Shown in pieces: positions 33,881-43,006 of a stretch of DNA of 60,309 bases. The notes beneath the pieces are model-generated. The model made no database searches. It was not told where the DNA came from and saw only the letters and a program-made list of their open reading frames with translations. The DNA lies in NCBI GenBank assembly GCA_900546515.1, contig URDG01000014.1, forward strand, positions 1 to 60,309, in the 5' to 3' direction. The DNA is from an uncultured Eubacteriales bacterium (GTDB lineage Bacteria > Bacillota > Clostridia > Oscillospirales > Oscillospiraceae). Both the position numbers and the translations under genes were made by a program. Position 1 is the stretch's first letter, and every line of letters starts with the position of its first letter.

Positions 33881-34957
33881 TTATGAGGCCTTATCGGTTT
33901 TTGCGTCCTTGAGGACTACATTCATTACGACCGGATTATGATCGGAATTTTCAAATCCAAGGTCGATGCATTCAACGTTTTTCAGTTCAACATTCGGAGA
34001 GACGATAAAACCGTCTATGACATAGTACTGCGTGTTTTCGGTGTCCGCCGGATCATACGGCTGGTTGAGCAGACGGCAGGACGGAGTAATCAGGTCGTAT
34101 GCAAAGCTCCAGCCCTCGGGCAGAAGATCCTCGCTCAGTATGCCCGGCTCCCAGAGGTCGGTGTGGGTGTTGGGATAGGCGTCCAGCCCGCCGGGGAAGA
34201 TCTGATTGAAATCGCCGCCGGCTATGACGTAGTTGCCCTTCGCGTACTCATGCTCAATAAACTCCCTCAGCTGCTTCGTCTGCGCGATCTTGCCTTCGCC
34301 GTCGTCATAAGCCTCAAGATGGAGGTTGACAAGCACGAGCTGCTTTGTAGTGTTGCGCACCGGCATGTAGGAGACGAGCAGGCAGCGCTTGAGGTTGGCC
34401 GCGCTCACTGGCCACGAGAACGGGCATGGGAGAGATATGCGCTCCGCCTTGTCTATCTGGTAATCGGCAGTCGTAAACAGGCCGCTGTTTACCTGACCGA
34501 TCGGCGGGAGCGGTATAGGTACGAATACACAGGAATAATTGAGCGCATAGGCGCTCTCACCTGCTGAGAGATACTTCGTCTCATCTATATGGTATGTACG
34601 GCTTGAATCAGTGTCAACCTCCTGCAGCATTATGAGATCGGGATCGCGGTCGCGCAGGTACTGCTTGACGCCGAACATGTACTTGAGCACCGTGTCCTGA
34701 TCGGCAGACTTGGAGTCGTGTCCTCCGTCCATGAAGAAGTCGGAGTCTTTGCCAAGCCCGCAGTAGCCGATGTTCCATGTGAGCACCGAAAGCTCCTGTC
34801 CCGGCCTCAGATATGCCGTATCCGCATCATAGGAGATCGTGACTTCCTCCGTGCTGAGCGGTACATACTCGTTTGCAACTATCCACACAAACAGAAACAG
34901 GACTGCGGCGGCCAGCACGATAAGCACCCAGCGCAGGATGTTCAGAAATTTCTTCAT
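33881..34957 (-). CDS. Membrane-anchored endonuclease/exonuclease/phosphatase-family protein
   Basis: A 358-residue protein with one N-terminal membrane helix (about residues 8-28) and an extracytoplasmic EEP-superfamily domain. Family motifs are seen in order: LTWNIGY, LQEVD, NLHLEAY, GGDFNQ, VIDGFIVSP and SDHNPV. They bind metal and cleave phosphodiester or phosphomonoester bonds. Secreted relatives act on nucleic acids, sphingomyelin or inositol phosphates; which applies here is unknown. It is transcribed alone toward the bidirectional terminator. Confidence 0.85.
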   Translation of the reverse strand: MKKFLNILRWVLIVLAAAVLFLFVWIVANEYVPLSTEEVTISYDADTAYLRPGQELSVLTWNIGYCGLGKDSDFFMDGGHDSKSADQDTVLKYMFGVKQYLRDRDPDLIMLQEVDTDSSRTYHIDETKYLSAGESAYALNYSCVFVPIPLPPIGQVNSGLFTTADYQIDKAERISLPCPFSWPVSAANLKRCLLVSYMPVRNTTKQLVLVNLHLEAYDDGEGKIAQTKQLREFIEHEYAKGNYVIAGGDFNQIFPGGLDAYPNTHTDLWEPGILSEDLLPEGWSFAYDLITPSCRLLNQPYDPADTENTQYYVIDGFIVSPNVELKNVECIDLGFENSDHNPVVMNVVLKDAKTDKAS

Positions 34958-35005
34958 CTATCATACTCCTTTTCAGTGCCTAAATTTTAACACTAAAACT
35001 CCGTA

Positions 35006-35034
35006 TTGCCAAGGGGTGAAAGCTGTACTATAAT
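35006..35034 (+). promoter_or_regulatory. glyA promoter
   Basis: TTGCCA (35006-35011), a 17-base spacer and a perfect TATAAT (35029-35034), about 60 bases before the glyA start codon. Confidence 0.7.
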
Positions 35035-35093
35035 AAATCTATTGTAAAAGTTTAATGAACAAGACTAAGAAATCAATTAGACGGAGGCAGAAT

Positions 35094-36335
35094 ATGAGCT
35101 TTGAGATCATAAAGAAGCAGGACAGAGAGGTTTACGACTCGATGATGCGCGAGCTTGAGCGCCAGCGCGATCATATAGAGCTTATTGCCTCCGAGAATTT
35201 TGTAAGCCCTGCGGTGATGCAGGCGATGGGCAGTCATCTTACGAATAAGTACGCCGAGGGTTATCCTGCCGCGAGATATTACGGCGGCTGCCAGTACGTC
35301 GACGAGATAGAAAACCTTGCGATAGCCCGTGCAAAGCGCCTTTTCGGCGCGGAGCATGCCAATGTGCAGCCGCACTCCGGCTCACAGGCAAATGTCGCAG
35401 TATATCTTGCACTTTTGAAGCCGGGCGATACGATACTCGGCATGGATCTTGCACATGGGGGCCATCTGACCCACGGCTCGAAGGCGTCCATATCCGGCAA
35501 GTACTTCAACGCCTGCTTCTACGGCGTTGACAGGGAGACTGAGCGTATCGACTATGATGCCGTGATGCAGCGGGCGGAGGAGTGCCGTCCAAAGCTCATT
35601 ATCGCAGGTGCGAGCGCTTATTCCCGCATTATAGATTTCAAAAAGATGCGTGAGATCGCGGATGCGGTCGGCGCGTATCTCATGGTCGATATGGCGCATA
35701 TCGCGGGTCTTGTTGCGGCGGGTGAGCATCCAAGCCCCGTGCCGTATGCCCACGTTGTCACTACCACAACGCACAAGACGCTGCGCGGCCCGCGCGGCGC
35801 GCTGATACTCTGCACTGATGAGCTGAGAAAAAAGATAGACAGCGCCGTGTTCCCCGGCACGCAGGGCGGCCCGCTTATGCACATTATCGCCGCAAAGGCC
35901 GTTTGCTTCGGAGAGGCTCTGCGGCCCGAATTCAAAGCGTACCAGCACCAGATAGTGCTCAACGCTGCCGCACTTGCGGATGAGCTGAGCGCGCAGGGAC
36001 TGCGCCTTGTTTCCGGCGGCACGGACAACCATCTTCTGAATGTCGACGTGATGAGCATGGGCAAGACCGGCTTTGAGGTGCAGGAGCTTTTAGACTGCGC
36101 CAACATCACCGCCAACAAAAACGCGATACCGTTTGACACGCTGCCTGTCAGACAGACCTCCGGCATGCGCTTTGGTACGCCCGCTGTCACAACGCGCGGA
36201 ATGAAAGAGGCGGAGATGCATGAGATCGGCGGGATGATAGGACGGCTCATGCGCGAAGGCGGCGATGCGGCCGAAGAGGTGCGGCAGCAGGCGATAGAGC
36301 TGTGCCGCAGATTCCCGCTCTACCCCGGAATGTGA
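35094..36335 (+). CDS. glyA: Serine hydroxymethyltransferase
   Basis: A PLP enzyme that converts serine and tetrahydrofolate to glycine and methylene-tetrahydrofolate, supplying one-carbon units. The 413-residue protein has IELIASENFVS, NKYAEGYPAARYYGGCQYVD, QPHSGSQAN, and the PLP lysine K228 in VTTTTHKTLRGPRG. ATG 35094 follows GGAGG; an earlier in-frame ATG at 35055 has no good site. It is flanked by its own promoter and a strong terminator. Confidence 0.97.
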   Translation: MSFEIIKKQDREVYDSMMRELERQRDHIELIASENFVSPAVMQAMGSHLTNKYAEGYPAARYYGGCQYVDEIENLAIARAKRLFGAEHANVQPHSGSQANVAVYLALLKPGDTILGMDLAHGGHLTHGSKASISGKYFNACFYGVDRETERIDYDAVMQRAEECRPKLIIAGASAYSRIIDFKKMREIADAVGAYLMVDMAHIAGLVAAGEHPSPVPYAHVVTTTTHKTLRGPRGALILCTDELRKKIDSAVFPGTQGGPLMHIIAAKAVCFGEALRPEFKAYQHQIVLNAAALADELSAQGLRLVSGGTDNHLLNVDVMSMGKTGFEVQELLDCANITANKNAIPFDTLPVRQTSGMRFGTPAVTTRGMKEAEMHEIGGMIGRLMREGGDAAEEVRQQAIELCRRFPLYPGM

Positions 36336-36382
36336 CGCCGCAAGAGATATTTTATATTATTGTCATCTGATGGTACAGCTAT

Positions 36383-36424
36383 AAAAAGAGCCTCAGGCCG
36401 GTTTACCGGCCTGAGGCTCTTTTT
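36383..36424. terminator. Bidirectional terminator between glyA and the ligase gene
   Basis: Nineteen-base perfect arms starting AAAAAGAGCC (36383-36401 and 36406-36424) around TTTA, with A and T runs on both sides. Confidence 0.92.
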
Positions 36425-36436
36425 GGTATCGAAGAA

Positions 36437-37678
36437 TCATTCGTAGCGGTGGTCTATCACACGCTTTGTCTTTTTCTCGCTGCGCTGGAGACCTCCGCGC
36501 GGGACAACGCAGATCTTCGGCGTCATGCCGATACGGCTCTTGAAGCTGTCGCGTATGCGCCGTGCAAGCTCTTCATGGTCTGCGCCCTCTTCGGCCTCGA
36601 CGCTCAGCGTCATAATATCCTTGCTGCTTGCCCCGTCGCGTGAGACGTCGATGAGGTATTCGCTCAGAACGCCGTCTACATTTGACAGCAGCTCTTCCAC
36701 CTGACGCGGGAACATATTCACGCCGTGAACCTTGAACATGTCGTCGCTGCGCCCCTGAATGATGTCAATCCGGGGATGATCGCGGCCGCAGCTGCATTTT
36801 CCGGGGATTATCCGGGAGAGATCACGCGTGCGGAAGCGCAGCAGGGGAGCGCCCTCCTTTACAAGCGTCGTTATGACAATCTCGCCGGTCTCTCCGTCCG
36901 GGACAGGAACACCGGTCTCTGGATCGACTATTTCGATGTATATATAATCGTCCCAATAGTGTATGCCCGGCTCGTTCTTGCAGTTAATGCCGATACCGGG
37001 GCCGTATATCTCTGTCAGACCGTAGATGTCATACAGCTCAATGCCGAGGCTGCGCTGTATGGCCTCACGCATTCTCGGACTCCAACGCTCTGAGCCGAAT
37101 ATGCCTTTCTTCAGACTGAGCCTGCCGCGCAGACCGCGGCGTGAGATCTCCTCAGCGAGCAGCAGTGCATACGACGATGTTGCCGTCAGCACTGTCGTGT
37201 GAAGATCCAGCATCATCTGTATCTGCTTTTCGGTGTTGCCGGGGCCTGTCGGTATCGTCATTGCGCCGAGCTTTTCCGCGCCTGCCTGGAATCCGCTGCC
37301 CGCGGTCCAAAGGCCGTATGCCACGGCGATCTGCACGCGATCCTCCGCCGTGACGCCCGCGGTCTCGTAGCAGCGCGCAAACATCGTACTCCAATCCTCC
37401 ACGTCTTTCGCGGTATACGGGATTATGACCGGCTTTCCGGTCGTACCCGAGGACGAGTGGATGCGCACGACTTCGCGGTCAGGGACGGCCTGTATCCCAA
37501 GCGGGTAGGCGTCTCTCAGCGAGGCTTTATCCGAAAACGGGAGACGCTCGAAGTCCTCCTGATTGCGGACGCCGGTGATGCCGGCTTTTCTGTAGACATC
37601 TGCATAGTAGCTGCCGGAGGCGATTATGCGCTTTACCTGCGCATCGACCTGCCGGAGCTGAGTATCGTTAAGTTTCAT
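36437..37678 (-). CDS. Phenylacetate-CoA ligase-like acyl-CoA synthetase
   Basis: A 413-residue adenylate-forming enzyme that activates an aryl or related carboxylic acid to its CoA thioester. Motifs include the AMP-binding loop SSSGTTGKP, YGLTEIYGPG, and the hinge GRSDDMFKVHGVNMFP typical of PaaK-like ligases. No phenylacetate degradation genes are nearby. In gut anaerobes such enzymes often act with indolepyruvate ferredoxin oxidoreductase on aromatic amino acid products, but that pair is not in the window. It lies 42 bases downstream of mgtE with no terminator between, so they may be cotranscribed. Confidence 0.87.
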   Translation of the reverse strand: MKLNDTQLRQVDAQVKRIIASGSYYADVYRKAGITGVRNQEDFERLPFSDKASLRDAYPLGIQAVPDREVVRIHSSSGTTGKPVIIPYTAKDVEDWSTMFARCYETAGVTAEDRVQIAVAYGLWTAGSGFQAGAEKLGAMTIPTGPGNTEKQIQMMLDLHTTVLTATSSYALLLAEEISRRGLRGRLSLKKGIFGSERWSPRMREAIQRSLGIELYDIYGLTEIYGPGIGINCKNEPGIHYWDDYIYIEIVDPETGVPVPDGETGEIVITTLVKEGAPLLRFRTRDLSRIIPGKCSCGRDHPRIDIIQGRSDDMFKVHGVNMFPRQVEELLSNVDGVLSEYLIDVSRDGASSKDIMTLSVEAEEGADHEELARRIRDSFKSRIGMTPKICVVPRGGLQRSEKKTKRVIDHRYE

Positions 37679-37720
37679 TTATCGGTTCTCTTTCTGTATT
37701 ACTGCCGGACCCGCCGCAGG

Positions 37721-39094
37721 TCAGAACAGCAGGGCGGTTGCGAGTGCGAAGTAGAGCAGCAGGGACACGGCGTCTATTATTGTTGTTATAAACGGGCTTG
37801 ACATTACGGCCGGGTCAAAGCCCATCTTTTTTGCAAATACGGGCAGTATGCAGCCGATGACCTTGGATACAAGAACGGTCAGCGCCATGGTCACGCAAAC
37901 GACGGCGGCGATAAGCGGAGTAACATCCGTATTGCCGAGGAGAAGCCTGTCTATCAGCATGATCTTTATAAAGCAGACGGCGGAAAGCGCGGCTCCGCAG
38001 AGAACGGCGGTCTGTATCTCCTTCCACACTGCTTTCGGCAGATCGGAAAATTCCAGCTCGCCGAGGGAAATGGCACGGATTATCGTTACGGAGGCCTGCG
38101 AGCCGGAGTTGCCGCCGGTATCCATCAGCATTGGGATGAACGAGGTCAGCACGACCTGCGCGGCAAGCGCGCTCTCAAAGCCGTTTATTATCATGCCCGT
38201 GAATGTGGCTGAGACCATAAGGAGCATGAGCCACGGAATACGGTGCTTGAAAAGCTCGACCGGGCTTGAACGGAGATACGGCTTCTCTGACGGCGTCATA
38301 CCACCCATTATCTCAATATCCTCGGTGGTCTCTTCTTCGATGACGTCCATAGCGTCGTCGAATGTGACGATACCGACCATGCGGTTTTCCGTATCCACCA
38401 CGGGCAGGGCGATGAAGTTGTATTTCGAGAGGCGGTGCGCGACCTCTTCCTGATCGGTCAGCGTATTGACGGATATGACGTTCGTGTCCATGATCTCGCC
38501 GACACGCTTGTTATCGTCGAGCGTCAGCAGAAGATCCTTTACTGAGAGTATGCCGAGAAGATGACGGTTTTCGGTGACATAGCAGGTGTAGATCGTCTCC
38601 TTGTCAACCCCGGTCAGGCGTATGCGCTGTATGGCCTCGGCTACGGTCATATCCACGCGCAGCGATACAAACTCTGTCGTCATTATCGAGCCCGCGGAAT
38701 TTTCAGGGTACCGGAGTATCTCGTTTATCTCCCGGCGCTTTTCGGGGCTTGCCTGCGCGAGTATGCGGCTCACGACATTGGCGGGCATTTCGTCTGCAAG
38801 GTCGGCGGCGTCGTCTACGTTGAGCTCGTCCACAACTTCGCCCAGCTCCTTGTCCGAAAAGCCGCGTATGAGCATCTCCTGATGCTCCGACTCCATTTCA
38901 ACAAATGTGTCGGCCGCAAGGCTTTTGGGCAGCAGTCGGAACATGAGGGGAATTTTATCCTCGTCGAGTTCGTCAAAAATAGAGGCAATATCCGCAGGAT
39001 TCATAGTGACGAGCATGTCCTTCACTGCGGCATATTTCCGGTTTTCCATGAGCGCCGTAAGAGTGCTCTCAACGGTTACATTGTGTTCTGCCAT
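37721..39094 (-). CDS. mgtE: Magnesium transporter MgtE
   Basis: A 457-residue Mg2+ channel/transporter. The N-terminal superhelical domain (about residues 1-130) and the CBS pair (about 135-255; SIMTTEFVSLR, GEIMDTNVISV) sense cytoplasmic Mg2+. Five membrane helices follow (about 280-457), with the pore segment SFIPMLMDTGGNSGSQASVTI. It is a standard homodimeric MgtE. The 275 bases upstream, on the minus strand, contain a possible leader peptide and structure. Confidence 0.93.
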   Translation of the reverse strand: MAEHNVTVESTLTALMENRKYAAVKDMLVTMNPADIASIFDELDEDKIPLMFRLLPKSLAADTFVEMESEHQEMLIRGFSDKELGEVVDELNVDDAADLADEMPANVVSRILAQASPEKRREINEILRYPENSAGSIMTTEFVSLRVDMTVAEAIQRIRLTGVDKETIYTCYVTENRHLLGILSVKDLLLTLDDNKRVGEIMDTNVISVNTLTDQEEVAHRLSKYNFIALPVVDTENRMVGIVTFDDAMDVIEEETTEDIEIMGGMTPSEKPYLRSSPVELFKHRIPWLMLLMVSATFTGMIINGFESALAAQVVLTSFIPMLMDTGGNSGSQASVTIIRAISLGELEFSDLPKAVWKEIQTAVLCGAALSAVCFIKIMLIDRLLLGNTDVTPLIAAVVCVTMALTVLVSKVIGCILPVFAKKMGFDPAVMSSPFITTIIDAVSLLLYFALATALLF

Positions 39095-39370
39095 AGTTTT
39101 TGTCCTCCTTTGTCAAGATTAAAAGGAAGCATGGCTCTGGCAGACCAAAGCACATTATCATATTGTGATCGCGGGAAAACGTATGCACGGATGCGCCCGC
39201 TTCCCTGTACTTCGGCCGGCCTGTGTGCCGCCTGTACTTCCACCGTCCATGACGTTTCCTCCTGTGATAGAATTTGGGCAGCGCAGAGGAGTGCCGGCAA
39301 TATATCTGCTGCGGTACGGCCTCGGCGCTTACCGTGGCTTAGAATAAACTTTTATGCCCTTATTGTCAAG
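39095..39370 (-). promoter_or_regulatory. mgtE leader with 30-codon upstream ORF
   Basis: On the minus strand this holds a small ORF (ATG 39250 to stop 39158) with AGGAGG just before it; the peptide starts MDGGSTGGTQAG and ends AITI. Upstream is GCTGCCCAAA (about 39265-39280), which recalls a segment of the M-box Mg2+ riboswitch, but I could not match the other conserved parts. A translated leader peptide, an M-box variant, or a chance ORF are all possible. No larger gene is seen. Confidence 0.4.
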
Positions 39371-39411
39371 AAAAACAGTTCACCGGACATGCTGTCTGCA
39401 TGTCCGGTGAA
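39371..39411 (-). terminator. Terminator of the ilvA transcript
   Basis: Fourteen-base perfect arms TTCACCGGACATGC and complement (39379-39392 and 39398-39411) around a 5-base loop. Read on the minus strand, they are followed by CTGTTTTTCTTG. Confidence 0.85.
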
Positions 39412-39432
39412 GCAAATCGGGATGCGGGGAGT

Positions 39433-40641
39433 TCAGCGCTCCTGCACCTTATATCCGTGCTTTCTGAGCCCGTCAAGCACGGCCCGGCCGTGCTCAAGAC
39501 CGCCCACCTCGCAGGCGACGTGCACGGTTGTCTCGTTCGGATTGAGACCGAGGCTGAGCTTGTCGTGCTCGACCGTGAGGATGTTCGCACGCGCATCGGC
39601 GATGATGCCGAGCATCTGCGCGAGACTGCCGGGCCTGTCGAGCAGCGTGACGGTAAACTTCATGCGCCGTCCGCGGGCGACAAGACCCTGCTCGATGATG
39701 CACTGGATGAAACTCACGTCTATATTGCCGCCGGAGAGCACGCATGCGACCTTTTTGCCCTTCGCGTCTATTTTCCCGCTCAGCACGGCGGCGAGCGGCG
39801 TCGCGCCTGCCGGCTCGACTATCTGCTTGCAGCGCTCCATCAGCTGCAATATGGCGTCTGAGATCTCAAGATCGGACACGGTAACCACGCCGTCGGCGTA
39901 ATGGTTTATTATATCGACCGTGAGGTCTCCGGGAGCCTTTACCGCAATGCCGTCTGCAATGGTGGCGGCGGTGCTTGTGGTGACGAGCCTGCCGGCTTTG
40001 AAGCTCTGCGCTATCGCGTCCGCACCCTCGGCCTGTACGCCGTATACGAGCACGCCGGGCTTCACCTGCTTTGCAGCTGCGGCGACGCCGGCGAGAAGTC
40101 CGCCGCCTCCGGCAGGGACGATTATGATGTCGGTGTCGGGCATGTCAGCGAGTATCTCGAGCGCAAGCGTCCCCTGACCGGCCATGACCTCGGGGTCATT
40201 GTACGGATGGAGAAATTTTGCGCCCTCCTCGTCGCAGATGCGGCAGGCCTCGGCATAAGCGTCGTCATAGCAGCTTCCGGCCAGAACGACCCTTGCGCCG
40301 TAGCCCTCGGTCGCCTGCACCTTCGCTATCGGCGCGGCCTCCGGCATGACTATCGTCGCGGGAATGCCGAACATCTTTGCCGCGTAGGCCACGCCCTGCG
40401 CATGATTTCCGGCAGAGGAGGCGACGACGGGGCAGCGTTCGCCGCGCTCTATCATAGCCGCGATTTTATTGCTCGCGCCGCGGATCTTGAACGAGCCGGT
40501 TTTTTGGCGGTTCTCGCATTTCAGGTAAATTTCCCCGCCTGTCATGCGGGAAAAGGTTGTGGAAGGATCGAGCGCCGTGTGGTGTACGATCGGCTTCAGC
40601 CGCTCGGCGGCAAGCTCAAATTCATGCAGCGGTATATTCAT
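39433..40641 (-). CDS. ilvA: Threonine ammonia-lyase with ACT domain
   Basis: A PLP enzyme that deaminates threonine to 2-oxobutyrate, for isoleucine synthesis or fermentation. The 402-residue protein has the PLP lysine K52 in KTGSFKIRGASN, SAGNHAQGVA, the glycine loop PAGGGGLLAG, and a single C-terminal ACT-like domain (about residues 325-402). This single short domain resembles catabolic/allosteric single-ACT forms rather than the biosynthetic two-ACT form. ATG 40641 follows CAGGAGG, so the longer ORF start at 40662 is not used. Confidence 0.9.
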   Translation of the reverse strand: MNIPLHEFELAAERLKPIVHHTALDPSTTFSRMTGGEIYLKCENRQKTGSFKIRGASNKIAAMIERGERCPVVASSAGNHAQGVAYAAKMFGIPATIVMPEAAPIAKVQATEGYGARVVLAGSCYDDAYAEACRICDEEGAKFLHPYNDPEVMAGQGTLALEILADMPDTDIIIVPAGGGGLLAGVAAAAKQVKPGVLVYGVQAEGADAIAQSFKAGRLVTTSTAATIADGIAVKAPGDLTVDIINHYADGVVTVSDLEISDAILQLMERCKQIVEPAGATPLAAVLSGKIDAKGKKVACVLSGGNIDVSFIQCIIEQGLVARGRRMKFTVTLLDRPGSLAQMLGIIADARANILTVEHDKLSLGLNPNETTVHVACEVGGLEHGRAVLDGLRKHGYKVQER

Positions 40642-40722
40642 AAGGCACAGCCTCCTGCTCAATAAATATAAAACGGATTTTAATACTTTGCAGTGATAAA
40701 TTCAATACCTGCGGAGAAAAAA

Positions 40723-42654
40723 TCACACGCCGGGCGCCTGACGCGGAAGCTCGATGATGATGGACTCAAACGGCCGGAGGTCATAGCACACGGAATACGG
40801 CCTGCCGTCGCACTCGCCCTTTTCGGCGGTAAGCGGCGGAATATCGCCTAATTCGCCGGGGCCTCCGCAGCCGGGCAGACTGTCGTAAGTGCTGAATATA
40901 CGCTTGTACAGCCCCTCGGACGGAACTCCGCAGCGGTAACCGTTGTACTGCACGGGAGAGAATGAGCACACCACGAGCAGCGCGCCGTCATAGTTCCATG
41001 GATTGCGGCGTATAAAGCTGATGATATTCCTGTCGGAGTCAGTGCTGTTTACCCATTCAAAGGTCGCGGGATCCTTGGAATCCGAATACAGCACCGGATA
41101 GGCTTTATATATGCTTATCAGGCTGCGCAGACACTGCATCACGTCCCTGTGCCCGAAATCGTCGGCCAGAGCCCAGTTTATTTCGCGGTTTTCGTCCCAC
41201 TCGCGGTCCTCTGCAAAATCCTGCCCCATGAACAGCAGCTTTTTGCCCGGATGCGTGTACTGGAAGGCGTACAGGGTCTTGAGCGTGGCAAGCTGGTCTT
41301 CGATCCGGCCGGGAGCCTTGCCGAGCATCGGCTTTTTGAGATGCACGACCTCGTCGTGACTAAGGACAAGCACGTAATTTTCGGTGAAGGCGTAATCCGC
41401 CGTGTGCGTGAGCTTGCCATGCTGCCAGTGGCGGTATATCGGGTCCTCTTTCAGGTACTTCAGAGTATCGTTCATCCAGCCCATGTTCCATTTGAAGAGA
41501 AAGCCCAGGCCGCCCTTGTCTGCTGCCTCCGTGACTCCGGGAAGAATGGAGGAATCCTCGGCGATGAGATACGCGCCGGTCTTCCCGGTGACAGCCAGAT
41601 TGAGCTGCCTGAGAAATTCCGTGCTCTCAAGATTTTCGCTGCCGCCGTATTTGTTCGGACGCCACTCTCCGCGCCCGAAGCTCGTGTACAGCATCGCCGC
41701 CACGGCGTCTACGCGCAGCGCGTCTATGTGAAATTCCCTGACCCAGTAGAATGCGTTGGATATGAGGAAGCTCCTGACCTCGCCCTTGCTGTGGTCAAAG
41801 GCCTTTGTGCCCCACTCCGGGTATTCGGCCAGCAGCGGGTCGGCGGATTCGTACAGCGCGGTGCCGTCAAAGCTTTCAAGGCCGAAGCTGTCCTTCGGAA
41901 AATGCGCCGGGACCCAGTCCAGAATGACGCCGATACCGTGGATATGCATGGTGTCAACAAAATAGCGGAAGTCGTTCGGACTGCCATAGCGGCTGGTGGG
42001 GGAGTAGTAGCCGGTCACCTGATAGCCCCATGAGCCGTCGAACGGGTATTCGCATATGCCGATGAGCTCAACGTGAGTATAACCCATATAGCACACATAC
42101 TCCGCCAGCTCGTCCGCAAGACGGCGGTAATTGATAAAGCCGTCCTTGTTGAGGCGGTAATCCTTTTTCCAGGAGCCGAGATGCACCTCGTATATCGTCA
42201 TAGGCTTCTGCAGGGCCGTCTCGCGCGAGAACTCAGCGCGGCGCCCGCTGTCGCGCCATTTGTAGCCGCTGAGCGGGCATACGACGGAACCGTTTGCCGG
42301 ACGCAGCTCTGAACGGAAAGCATACGGGTCGGACTTGTAGCGCCTGATCCCGTCTGCGCCGGTAATGACGTAGCGGTATATGTCTCCCGCTCTGACGCCC
42401 GGAATGAAAAGCTCCCACATGCCTGCGCCGGTCATGGCCATCGAGCCGCGCGCCTCGTCCCAATCCGTGCGCGATGTTATCACCGATACGCTCTTCGCAT
42501 TTGGAGCCCACAGGCAGAAGCGCACGCCGGAGACGCCGTTTTCCCGGCGGATGTGCGCGCCCATCCTGCGGTAGCTGTTATAGCTCCTGCCGCTGTGGAA
42601 AAGGCTGCTGTCATGGAATGAAAAACAGTATTTGTCAGTTGTGTTCATGTTCAT
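40723..42654 (-). CDS. glgB: 1,4-alpha-glucan (glycogen) branching enzyme
   Basis: Creates alpha-1,6 branches in glycogen. The 643-residue protein has an N-terminal CBM48-type region (VRFCLWAPNAKSVSVI), the GH13 barrel with ILDWVPAHFP, catalytic Asp in HIDALRVDAVAAMLY, catalytic Glu in YLIAEDSS and Asp in VLSHDEVVH, and a C-terminal beta domain. ATG 42654 follows AGAGGAG. No other glycogen genes are in the window. ilvA lies 81 bases downstream on the same strand with no terminator in between, so readthrough is possible. Confidence 0.93.
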   Translation of the reverse strand: MNMNTTDKYCFSFHDSSLFHSGRSYNSYRRMGAHIRRENGVSGVRFCLWAPNAKSVSVITSRTDWDEARGSMAMTGAGMWELFIPGVRAGDIYRYVITGADGIRRYKSDPYAFRSELRPANGSVVCPLSGYKWRDSGRRAEFSRETALQKPMTIYEVHLGSWKKDYRLNKDGFINYRRLADELAEYVCYMGYTHVELIGICEYPFDGSWGYQVTGYYSPTSRYGSPNDFRYFVDTMHIHGIGVILDWVPAHFPKDSFGLESFDGTALYESADPLLAEYPEWGTKAFDHSKGEVRSFLISNAFYWVREFHIDALRVDAVAAMLYTSFGRGEWRPNKYGGSENLESTEFLRQLNLAVTGKTGAYLIAEDSSILPGVTEAADKGGLGFLFKWNMGWMNDTLKYLKEDPIYRHWQHGKLTHTADYAFTENYVLVLSHDEVVHLKKPMLGKAPGRIEDQLATLKTLYAFQYTHPGKKLLFMGQDFAEDREWDENREINWALADDFGHRDVMQCLRSLISIYKAYPVLYSDSKDPATFEWVNSTDSDRNIISFIRRNPWNYDGALLVVCSFSPVQYNGYRCGVPSEGLYKRIFSTYDSLPGCGGPGELGDIPPLTAEKGECDGRPYSVCYDLRPFESIIIELPRQAPGV

Positions 42655-43006
42655 ATACCGCTCCTCTCTTTGATACACGAAGTATAACACGAACCGGCGC
42701 GCACTTAAAGAGAAAAATGCGCCGGTATAGTGATTTGACGCATTTGTAACATGTTACAGTAATCGCGCCCGGGCATGATGCTGAGGTGTAGATTTGTGAC
42801 AAATCCCTCAATTTGACGCAAAAAGGTGCAAATATGTCTGATTGCTAACAACTTGACAGGATTGTTAATAAGTTATCTTGTAAAATGGTGGTTTTTTGTA
42901 CCGAATCATGTAGACAACGAAAACTCAATGTGATAAAATTCATACTACGTACATAATTTGAGTACAAGAATCAGTACACGCGAATACTTTACGAGGTGAA
43001 GCAATT
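42655..43006 (+). promoter_or_regulatory. Divergent glgB/rnf control region with palindromes and rnf promoter
   Basis: A 14-base palindrome TGTAACATGTTACA (42745-42758), a 7-1-7 palindrome GATTTGTGACAAATC (42791-42805), and a direct repeat TTTGACGCA (42734-42742 and 42812-42820) are seen. The segment TTGCTAACAACTTGACAG followed by TTGTTAATAAG (42842-42872) has Rex-like half-sites. The rnf promoter is TAGACA (42911-42916), a 17-base spacer and TAAAAT (42934-42939) with TGA before it. Confidence 0.6.

Noticed and set aside
39095..39370. M-box riboswitch assignment
   Set aside because: Only one short segment resembles the consensus. The long GGTGAGGCTCCT and GGGTCAACAGAAA parts are missing.
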